64,000 bases of DNA from Cellulosimicrobium terreum (GTDB lineage: Bacteria; Actinomycetota; Actinomycetes; Actinomycetales; Cellulomonadaceae), in contig JACYFD010000004.1 of assembly GCA_014803435.1 (NCBI GenBank), positions 310,001-374,000 on the forward strand, given 5' to 3'. Under the pieces are notes generated by a model. It saw only the letters and a list, made by a program, of their open reading frames with translations. It had not been told where the DNA came from and made no database searches. The translations under genes were made by a program, and so were the position numbers. Of the stretch, positions 54,398 to 64,000 are shown one piece after another. Each line of letters begins with the position of its first letter. Position 1 is the first letter of the stretch.

Positions 54398-56047
54398 TTG
54401 GTCGGACGCGTGGGCGGCACCGGTCCCTTCTCGCCGCGACCCCTCCCCGAGGTGGTCGCGGCGCGCGGGAGGGTCGCCACCTCGTCCCTCCTCACCTCTG
54501 ACGGGGTGGACGCGCTCGTCGTCGCCGTCGCACCTGCGAGCGAGCCCGGCGAGGGCCTGCAACCTCGTGCGGGCACCGCGGACGCCGCCGCCCGCTACGG
54601 CATCGACCTGGCCGAGCTGGCGGACCGTTCCGGTGGACCTCAGGTCCAGGGCCGGGCGGGCGACGTCGTACGGGTGGACCTGCCACGGGCCCACGCCGGG
54701 TCACCGGCCGTCCTGCCGTGGACCGGTCTGCCGACCCGTCTCGTCCTCGTCGGCATCGGCTCGGGCGACGAGGTCTCGCTGCGGCGCGCCGGCGCCGCGC
54801 TCGCCCGGGAGGTCCGCGGTCTCGAGCGCGTCGTGAGCGTCGTGACCGCCGAGGCGGAGCAGTCCGGGGTGCAGGCGTTCCTGGAGGGCTACCTCCTGGC
54901 CGCCTACCGTCAGCCGCGACGTACGGGCCCTGCCCGACCGACCTCGCACGGGCGTCCCGGCACGGTCGCGGACCCTGACGACGCGGTCCCGCAGCTCGTC
55001 CTCCTGACCCCCCCGGAACGCCCGGACCGTGAACCGGTCGTCGTCGCCGCCAGGCAGGCGGCCGAGGCGACCTGGCTGGTCCGCGACCTCGCGAACCAGT
55101 CGTCCGACGTCAAGAACCCTGCGTGGTTCGCCTCGGTGGCGCGCTCGCTCGCCGACGACCACGGGCTCGACGTCGAGGTCCGGGAGCCGGCCGCCCTGGA
55201 GGGCGAGGGCTTCGGCGCGCTCCTCGCGGTCGGCGCCGGCTCCGCGAATGGTCCCCGGCTCGTGACCGTCACCTACGACCCCGAGGCGCACGGCGTCAGC
55301 ACCCGCGGCCACGACGCACCGCGTCACGTGGTCGTGGTGGGCAAGGGCATCACCTTCGACACGGGCGGCCTGTCGATCAAGCCGCGCGAGGCCATGGTGC
55401 CGATGAAGACGGACATGGCGGGCGCGGCCGTCGCGCTGGCCGTCGTCCTCGGCGCGGCACGGTCGGGGAGCCGTCGCCGTGTCACGGCGGTGCTCCCCCT
55501 CGCGGAGAACCACGTCGGCGCGTCGTCCTACCGCCCGGGCGACGTCCTGCGGACCTGGTCGGGACGTACCGTCGAGGTCGCGAACACCGACGCCGAGGGT
55601 CGGCTCGTGCTGGCGGACGCCCTCGGTTACGCCGTGGGCGAGCTCGCGCCCGACGTCGTCGTCGACGTCGCCACGCTCACCGGCGCGGCGAGCGTCGGGC
55701 TGGGCCGCGGGCACGGTGCTCTGTACACGGCCGACGACGCACTGGCCCACACGCTCGAGGACGCTGGTGCCGCGACGGGGGAGCTGGTGTGGCGCATGCC
55801 CCTCGTGGAGGACTACGTCCCCGCGCTGGCGTCCGACGTCGCCGACCTGCGGCACGTGCCGACGCAGAGCCCCGGGGCGGGCTCGATCACCGCTGCGCTG
55901 TTCCTGCGGGAGTTCGTGGGCGCGACTCCGTGGGTGCACCTGGACGTCGCGGGGCCGGCGCGTGCGACCGCGGACAGGCACGAGGTGACGCAGGGCGCCA
56001 CGGGGTACGGGGCCCGGCTCCTGCTCGCGGCGCTCGACCGGCTCTGA
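54398..56047 (+). CDS. pepA: Leucyl aminopeptidase
   Basis: M17 dinuclear-metal aminopeptidase removing N-terminal residues from peptides, 549 aa. The catalytic domain has GKGITFDTGGLSIKP, the catalytic lysine/aspartate segment KTDMAGAA and NTDAEGRLVLADAL, then a downstream GAASVGLG. The N-terminal domain is variable. TTG directly after the DUF3117 stop is the first in-frame start; GTG at 54452 is an alternative about 18 residues in. No separate ribosome-binding site is visible, which suggests re-initiation. It may use peptides from the upstream importer, but this is inference. Confidence 0.92.
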   Translation: MVGRVGGTGPFSPRPLPEVVAARGRVATSSLLTSDGVDALVVAVAPASEPGEGLQPRAGTADAAARYGIDLAELADRSGGPQVQGRAGDVVRVDLPRAHAGSPAVLPWTGLPTRLVLVGIGSGDEVSLRRAGAALAREVRGLERVVSVVTAEAEQSGVQAFLEGYLLAAYRQPRRTGPARPTSHGRPGTVADPDDAVPQLVLLTPPERPDREPVVVAARQAAEATWLVRDLANQSSDVKNPAWFASVARSLADDHGLDVEVREPAALEGEGFGALLAVGAGSANGPRLVTVTYDPEAHGVSTRGHDAPRHVVVVGKGITFDTGGLSIKPREAMVPMKTDMAGAAVALAVVLGAARSGSRRRVTAVLPLAENHVGASSYRPGDVLRTWSGRTVEVANTDAEGRLVLADALGYAVGELAPDVVVDVATLTGAASVGLGRGHGALYTADDALAHTLEDAGAATGELVWRMPLVEDYVPALASDVADLRHVPTQSPGAGSITAALFLREFVGATPWVHLDVAGPARATADRHEVTQGATGYGARLLLAALDRL

Positions 56048-56060
56048 GGCGCCGGCAGGC

Positions 56061-56714
56061 TCAGCGTCGGACGGCGAGCAGCAGGCCGTCCCCGCTCGGG
56101 AGGAGTGCGGGAAGGACCCGGTCGTCGGCGCGCAGGCGTCGGCCGACCTCGCGCACGACGGTCGTGAGCTCGTCACGGCGTGCCGGATCGGCGACGCGGT
56201 CGTGGTGGAGCGCGCCGTCGACGGCGAGCACCCCGCCGGGACGCAGCAGCCGCAGGGCCTGCTCGACGTACTCCGGGTACCCGTGCTTGTCCGCGGCGAC
56301 GAGCACGAGGTCGTAGGCGCCGTCGGTGAGCCGGGGGAGCACGTCGCTCGCCCGCCCGGGGATCGTGCGGGTCCGCGCGGTCGCCACACCTTCCTCGGCG
56401 AACGCGGCCTTCGCGGCCCGCTGGTGCTCCACCTCGACGTCGATGGTCGTCAGGACGCCGTCGGCCGGCATGCCGCGCAGCAGCCAGAGGGACGCGACAC
56501 CGGTCCCCGTGCCGACCTCGACGACGGAGCGGGCCGAGAGGGCCGCGGCGAGCACCTGGAGCACCGCACCCGCGCCGGGCATGATCGCGGGGCAACCGAG
56601 CTCGGCGGCGCGGTCGCGCGCGCGCAGCAGCACGTCGTCCTCGGGGACGAACTCCTCGCAGTACACCCAGCCGCCCGCCTTGGCGCTGCGGCTCGAGCCG
56701 ACGTCGCTGCTGAT
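56061..56714 (-). CDS. Class I SAM O-methyltransferase, probable ATC start
   Basis: SAM-dependent methyltransferase of the catechol O-methyltransferase-like family, 217 aa from the proposed start. The family N-terminus [14 protein letters not shown] is followed by the SAM motif [18 protein letters not shown], then [15 protein letters not shown] and the metal-site region [13 protein letters not shown]. No ATG, GTG or TTG lies where translation should begin. A perfect GGAGGT (56725-56720) stands 5 nt before an in-frame ATC (56714-56712). The first conventional start, GTG at 56666, would cut off conserved residues. It matches M. tuberculosis Rv1220c, which also lies beside sigE. Confidence 0.8.
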   Translation of the reverse strand: MSSDVGSSRSAKAGGWVYCEEFVPEDDVLLRARDRAAELGCPAIMPGAGAVLQVLAAALSARSVVEVGTGTGVASLWLLRGMPADGVLTTIDVEVEHQRAAKAAFAEEGVATARTRTIPGRASDVLPRLTDGAYDLVLVAADKHGYPEYVEQALRLLRPGGVLAVDGALHHDRVADPARRDELTTVVREVGRRLRADDRVLPALLPSGDGLLLAVRR

Positions 56715-56881
56715 CGGTGACCTCCGGGTGTCGACTGGGGACGGGCGCCCCGTCGTGCAGGCGGCCTGGAACCTGGGGGGATCGTACCGTGGCAGATCGC
56801 GCGCGGCGCGGTCCGGCGCGCTCGGGAACGGCCGAGGTGTGCACGGGTCGTGGACGGCGTGCGCACGTCCCGGGTCGGCAC

Positions 56882-56908
56882 GGGAACACAGGCGTGGTCC
56901 GCCGCGTT
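56882..56908 (+). promoter_or_regulatory. ECF-type (SigE-like) promoter of sigE
   Basis: GGGAAC (56882-56887), 17 nt, CGTT (56905-56908) is an exact match to the -35/-10 pattern of actinobacterial ECF sigma factors such as SigE and SigH. It lies 11 nt before the sigE ATG, so the transcript would be nearly leaderless and sigE probably activates its own expression. Confidence 0.75.
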
Positions 56909-56919
56909 CGGATGGGACG

Positions 56920-57558
56920 ATGGACGACGTGACGCACGGCCGAGACGAGACCCGGGGGCCCGCGTCGTCGAGCCCCCACACCGACGACACCTGGGCGCCG
57001 CCCACCTGGGACCAGATCGTCCGGGAGCACTCCGCACGCGTCTACCGGCTGGCGTACCGCCTCACGGGCAACCGCCACGACGCGGAGGACCTCACGCAGG
57101 AGACCTTCGTCCGCGTGTTCCGGTCGCTGTCGAGCTACACGCCCGGCACCTTCGAGGGATGGCTGCACCGCATCACCACCAACCTCTTCCTCGACCAGGT
57201 GCGGCGCAAGCAGCGCATCCGGATGGAGGCGATGGGCGAGAGCGACGCGAGCTACGCGCAGCGCGGTGACCACGGGCAGCCCGAGCGCGGGTTCGAGCAC
57301 GCCAACCTGGACCACGACGTCCAGCGCGCCCTGGACTCGTTGTCGCCCGAGTACCGGGCCGCGGTCGTGCTGTGCGACATCGAGGGTCTGTCGTACGAGG
57401 AGATCGCGGTCACGCTCGGCATCAAGCTCGGTACCGTCCGCTCCCGCATCCACCGCGCCCGCTCCCAGCTGCGCACCGCGCTCGAGCACCGCGACCCGTC
57501 GGAACGTCCGGCGACCGAGGACGCCACGTGGCGTCCCGTCCAGCGGGAGGCCGTGTGA
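56920..57558 (+). CDS. sigE: ECF RNA polymerase sigma factor SigE
   Basis: Group IV sigma factor of 212 aa. Region 2 (about 35-100) has [20 protein letters not shown] and [17 protein letters not shown], the -10-binding helices. Region 4 (about 140-190) has [20 protein letters not shown] and a helix-turn-helix with [17 protein letters not shown] for the -35. The order methyltransferase, sigE, rseA, htrA, tatB copies the M. tuberculosis envelope-stress locus. It overlaps rseA (GTGA). A matching promoter is right upstream. Confidence 0.93.
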   Translation: MDDVTHGRDETRGPASSSPHTDDTWAPPTWDQIVREHSARVYRLAYRLTGNRHDAEDLTQETFVRVFRSLSSYTPGTFEGWLHRITTNLFLDQVRRKQRIRMEAMGESDASYAQRGDHGQPERGFEHANLDHDVQRALDSLSPEYRAAVVLCDIEGLSYEEIAVTLGIKLGTVRSRIHRARSQLRTALEHRDPSERPATEDATWRPVQREAV

Positions 57559-58486
57559 CGCACCTCGGCTCGCGGCTCTCCGCACTCGTCGACGGGCAGC
57601 TGACGCCCGCCGAGAGCGAGCGCGCGCTCGAGCACGTCGCCCGCTGCCCGGGGTGCGCCGCCGAGCTCGCGTCCGCCCGTGCCGCGCGCACGGCGCTGAG
57701 CAGCGCCGGTCAGGTCGACCCCGCACCCGACCTCACGGCGCGGCTGCTCGCCCTGTCCGCCGAGATCCCGTCCGCGGAGGGCGACCCGCTGCGGTGCGCG
57801 CCGCGCGTGCAGGACCCGTGGGGGACCACCGCACGCCCGCTGCCTCGCGGCCGGTGGAGCGGCGACCTGCAGGTCGGTCGTCCCCGCCGGCGCCTCGTCG
57901 CGTTGGCGCTCGGCGGGTCGGGGGCCGTGGCCGTCGCGCTGTTCGTGCTCGGCCAGGTGCCGGTCGTGACCCCGAGCCTGCACCGCACCGACCCGCTCAC
58001 CGTCCTCGCGCACGCGGCGACCGCGCGGCCCGTCGCCTCCGTCGGCGACGCGACGACGAGCGGCTCCGACGTGGCGGGCGCCGACACGCTCGCGTCCTTG
58101 CGAGCGGCGGGGTGGAGCTGCCCCGAGGCGCTGCCCGTCGGGGTGAGCGTCTCCGCCGTGCGAGTGCTCGACGACACCCTGGAGATCGACCTGGTGACCC
58201 CGTCGGGGGAGGTCGTCGTCCGCGAGCAGGCGGGCCGGCTCGACACCGCGTCGCTCGACGGCCTCCAGACGTGGGACGTCAGCGGTCGCACGATCCACGT
58301 CCTGTCCGAGGAGCCGTGGCACCTCGTGTGGCAGTCGGACGACACGGTGGTCGACGTCGTCGCGGACGTCGACGAGCCCGACGTCGCAGACCTGGTGGCG
58401 ACCTTCCCGGCCGGTGACTACGATGCCGGGGTCCCGGCACGGATCTCCCGTGGCTGGACGACGATGACAGGAGCTCTCGGCACCTC

Positions 58487-58490
<4 letters not shown>
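57555..58490 (+). CDS. rseA: Anti-sigma factor RseA (zinc-binding)
   Basis: Membrane-bound anti-sigma factor, 311 aa, expected to hold SigE inactive. The N-terminal zinc-binding anti-sigma motif is H27-x3-C31-x2-C34 (HVARCPGC). Residues 1-100 form the sigma-binding domain. A membrane span lies near 111-135 ([21 protein letters not shown]), and the outer part (about 140-311) is acidic and may sense envelope damage. In mycobacteria RseA is removed by regulated proteolysis. The stop overlaps the htrA start (ATGA). Confidence 0.88.
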
Positions 58491-62017
<3,527 letters not shown>

Positions 62018-62026
62018 TCTCGTCGC

Positions 62027-63133
62027 GTGACGCCCCCTGAGAGCCCGCGTGGGCACGCCGGCCGCATGATCGGGCGCGCGACGACGGTCGCGGAGTGGTG
62101 GAAGGACAGCCGTCCAGGTCGCTCCGTGTACCGGTACTTCTACGCTCGCGGGGCCCTGTTGTCCGGCGGCATCGCGTACTCGGCGCTGTTCTCGCTCTTC
62201 GCCGGGCTGACGATCGGGTACACGGTCTTCATGCAGGTCCTCGGCGGGCGCAAGGAGTTCGCTGACGCGGTGTTCGCGCAGATCAACGAGTTCGTGCCCG
62301 GCCTCATCGCGGTCGACGGGGAGCCCGGCGTCGTCTCGCCCGACGATCTGCTGCTCGACTCGGGGCTCAGCGTGACGAGCGTCGTCGCCGCGGGCGTCCT
62401 GCTCTTTTCCGCCGTGACGTTCATGTATCACCTGCGGGGCGCGATCCGGACGATGTTCGGGGTGAGCGACGTCGGGCAGAGCCCCGTCCTCGGCAGGCTG
62501 CGCGGCCTGCTGGGGTTCATCCTCCTGGCGGTCAGCATCGTGGTCTCGGCGGCCGCCGGGATCGTCGTGACGACGCTCGGCACCCAGGTGCTCGACGCGC
62601 TCGGCGTCTCCGGCCGTGGGGCCGTCCTCGTGGGGGCCGCAGGGCTCGTCGTGAGCACCCTGCTCGACTCCGTGGTCGTCGCGCTCGTCGTCGTCCTCCT
62701 CGCGGGCGTCGACGTCCGACGGTGGGACCTCCTCGCGGGCTCCCTGTCGGCCGGGATCGCCTTCGGAGGGCTGCGGTACCTGGGTGCGACCGTCATCGCG
62801 AGCGGCGCCAGCCGCAACGCCCTCCTCGCGTCGTTCGCGGTCATCGCGACGCTGCTGGTCCTCGTGAACGTGGTGGCGCGGATCCTGCTGCTCGTGTGCG
62901 CCTGGATGGCGGACCCGCCGCGCGAGCGCGATCCGGAGCCCGGCGGTGCCCGCCACTCGCGCGGAGGGCGTCCCGAGCTGCCCGTCGTCGACGGCGCAGG
63001 CGCCGCGCAGGCGCGCCACCTCGCACCTCCGGCGACACACGACGAGCGGCTCCGTGTCGGCCAGGGCCGCGGCAGGCCGTGGAGCCCGTTGGTACGGGGT
63101 TTCCGCAGGGGTCGCCTGCCGCGTACCTCCTGA
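62027..63133 (+). CDS. YihY/BrkB-family membrane protein
   Basis: Integral membrane protein of 368 aa, about six spans, with the family's YARGALLSGGIAYSALFSLFA near the N-terminus and a repeated GAIRTMFGVSD-like loop after the second span. The C-terminal about 75 residues are basic and disordered. Earlier naming as ribonuclease BN is incorrect for the family. Actinobacteria often carry it next to trpS. Function unknown. It is convergent with sdhB, 5 bp between stops. Confidence 0.85.
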   Translation: MTPPESPRGHAGRMIGRATTVAEWWKDSRPGRSVYRYFYARGALLSGGIAYSALFSLFAGLTIGYTVFMQVLGGRKEFADAVFAQINEFVPGLIAVDGEPGVVSPDDLLLDSGLSVTSVVAAGVLLFSAVTFMYHLRGAIRTMFGVSDVGQSPVLGRLRGLLGFILLAVSIVVSAAAGIVVTTLGTQVLDALGVSGRGAVLVGAAGLVVSTLLDSVVVALVVVLLAGVDVRRWDLLAGSLSAGIAFGGLRYLGATVIASGASRNALLASFAVIATLLVLVNVVARILLLVCAWMADPPRERDPEPGGARHSRGGRPELPVVDGAGAAQARHLAPPATHDERLRVGQGRGRPWSPLVRGFRRGRLPRTS

Positions 63134-63138
63134 TCAGG

Positions 63139-63915
63139 TCAGAACGCGCGGGTGATCATCGCGCGCTTGACCTCCTGGATGGCCTTCGTGACCTCGATGC
63201 CGCGCGGGCACGCCTCGGTGCAGTTGAAGGTCGTGCGGCAGCGCCACACGCCCTCCTTGTCGTTGAGGATCTCGAGGCGCTGCGTGGCGCCCTCGTCGCG
63301 GCTGTCGAAGATGAACCGGTGCGCGTTGACGATCGCCGCCGGGCCGAAGTACTGGCCGTCGGTCCAGAAGACCGGGCACGAAGACGTGCACGCCGCGCAC
63401 AGGATGCACTTCGTGGTGTCGTCGAACCGCTCGCGCTGCTCCGCGGACTGCAGGCGCTCCTGGCTCGGCTCGTTCCCCGACGTGATGAGGAACGGCATGA
63501 TCTCGCGGTACGACGCGAAGAACGGCTCCATGTCCACCACGAGGTCCTTGATCACGGGCAGGCCCTTGATGGGCTCGACCGTGATGGGCTTGTCGGGGTT
63601 GACGTCCTTGAGCAGCGTCTTGCACGCGAGACGGTTGCGGCCGTTGATGCGCATCGCGTCCGAGCCGCACACGCCGTGCGCGCACGAGCGGCGGAAGGTC
63701 AGCGAGCCGTCGTTCTCCCACTTGATCTTGTGGAGCGCGTCGAGCACACGGTCGGTGCCGTGGGCCATGACGGTGAACTCGTCCCAGTACGAGTCCTCGC
63801 CGTGCGCGGACTCGGGGGAGTAGCGGCGGACGCGGAGCGTGACCTCGAACGAGGGGATCTCTCCGGCCTTGGCCTCGGGGGCGGGTGCCGACGGGCTCTC
63901 GAGTGTGGCAGTCAT
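63139..63915 (-). CDS. sdhB: Succinate dehydrogenase iron-sulfur subunit
   Basis: Electron-transfer subunit of complex II, 258 aa. The N-terminal ferredoxin domain ligates [2Fe-2S] through RRSCAHGVCGSDAMRI and RLACKTLL. The C-terminal domain has CILCAACTSSCP and CTEACPRGI for the [4Fe-4S] and [3Fe-4S] clusters. It starts at an ATG sharing one base with the sdhA stop (TGATG), so the two are coupled. This completes, with fumC and gltA, a set of TCA-cycle genes in the window. Confidence 0.97.
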   Translation of the reverse strand: MTATLESPSAPAPEAKAGEIPSFEVTLRVRRYSPESAHGEDSYWDEFTVMAHGTDRVLDALHKIKWENDGSLTFRRSCAHGVCGSDAMRINGRNRLACKTLLKDVNPDKPITVEPIKGLPVIKDLVVDMEPFFASYREIMPFLITSGNEPSQERLQSAEQRERFDDTTKCILCAACTSSCPVFWTDGQYFGPAAIVNAHRFIFDSRDEGATQRLEILNDKEGVWRCRTTFNCTEACPRGIEVTKAIQEVKRAMITRAF

Positions 63916-64000
63916 CAGTACTTCCGCTCCATGGGCTCGTACCGGGTCTGGGTGACGGGCTTGGAGCCCAGGGCGACCTTGTACCCGTCGAAGGACTCGA
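63915..64000 (-). CDS. sdhA: Succinate dehydrogenase flavoprotein subunit (C-terminal fragment)
   Basis: The last 27 codons of sdhA, read from the right edge, ending in KPVTQTRYEPMERKY and a TGA. This tail (VTQTRYEPxERKY) is characteristic of SdhA. The rest lies outside the window. The stop shares its final base with the sdhB start. Confidence 0.85.
   Translation of the reverse strand, partial: ESFDGYKVALGSKPVTQTRYEPMERKY

Overview
The window comes from a very GC-rich actinobacterium. A mycothiol deacetylase gene (mshB), a TGA/GTG/ATGA-coupled gene style, many TANNNT promoters only 6-8 nt from the start codon, and a gene order that repeatedly matches Mycobacterium tuberculosis (methyltransferase, sigE, rseA, htrA, tatB; dapD, dapE, LOG protein, folP2, DUF3117) all point this way. 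Gene content and the lack of mycolate genes suggest a Micrococcales member such as a Cellulomonas relative; that genus-level guess is inference. Nothing looks like a prophage, IS element, CRISPR array or tRNA/rRNA locus. It is mostly ordinary chromosomal core with several unusual details.

Layout. 1-6840: fumarase (fumC) and a beta-carbonic anhydrase on the minus strand, then an LpqY-SugABC-type sugar (trehalose-like) importer. 6856-11215: a PfkB sugar kinase, xseB and xseA on the minus strand, with an ABC-F ATPase gene placed between the two exonuclease VII genes on the opposite strand. 11399-18553: ispH, rmuC, a two-gene ABC exporter, the GTPase ychF and an uncharacterised protein. 18968-25416: a complete oligopeptide/dipeptide importer (lipoprotein, an enlarged permease, a second permease, a fused double ATPase). 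25501-33149: a four-gene exporter with two large FtsX/MacB-like permeases and two ATPases. 33194-38587: BCCT transporter, typA, mshB and a small membrane protein. 38688-44384: VanW-like envelope protein, a degenerate prephenate-dehydratase-like protein, pheA and tyrA. 44398-51053: a small minus-strand gene, ferredoxin fdxA, aminotransferase dapC, citrate synthase gltA, a lysozyme-like membrane protein, and divergent dapD/dapE. 51063-56047: LOG protein, folP2-like gene, PIG-V-like mannosyltransferase, DUF3117 and leucyl aminopeptidase. 56061-60268: the O-methyltransferase / sigE-rseA-htrA-tatB envelope-stress locus. 60345-64000: trpS, a 2H phosphoesterase, a YihY protein, sdhB and the end of sdhA.

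How the genes work together. Four TCA-cycle genes lie here (fumC, gltA, sdhB, sdhA end). fumC and gltA each have a GTGA-N6-TCAC palindrome just upstream, the form bound by Crp/GlxR cAMP-receptor regulators, and a third such palindrome lies ahead of the peptide importer. Together they suggest carbon-status control. dapC, dapD and dapE supply the lysine/diaminopimelate pathway; pheA and tyrA supply aromatic amino acids. sigE has a textbook ECF-type promoter directly in front of it, so the stress operon is probably self-activating and restrained by the zinc anti-sigma factor RseA.

Most notable observations: TAG stop codons that also form the -10 element of the next gene's leaderless promoter (three cases with identical spacing); a near-palindrome carrying both divergent leaderless promoters of dapD and dapE; the split xseA/xseB pair; a methyltransferase whose best start is an ATC codon behind a strong Shine-Dalgarno; an enlarged peptide-permease subunit; and the degenerate PheA-like protein fused by start/stop overlap to the pheA-tyrA operon. 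No clearly novel multi-gene system was found.
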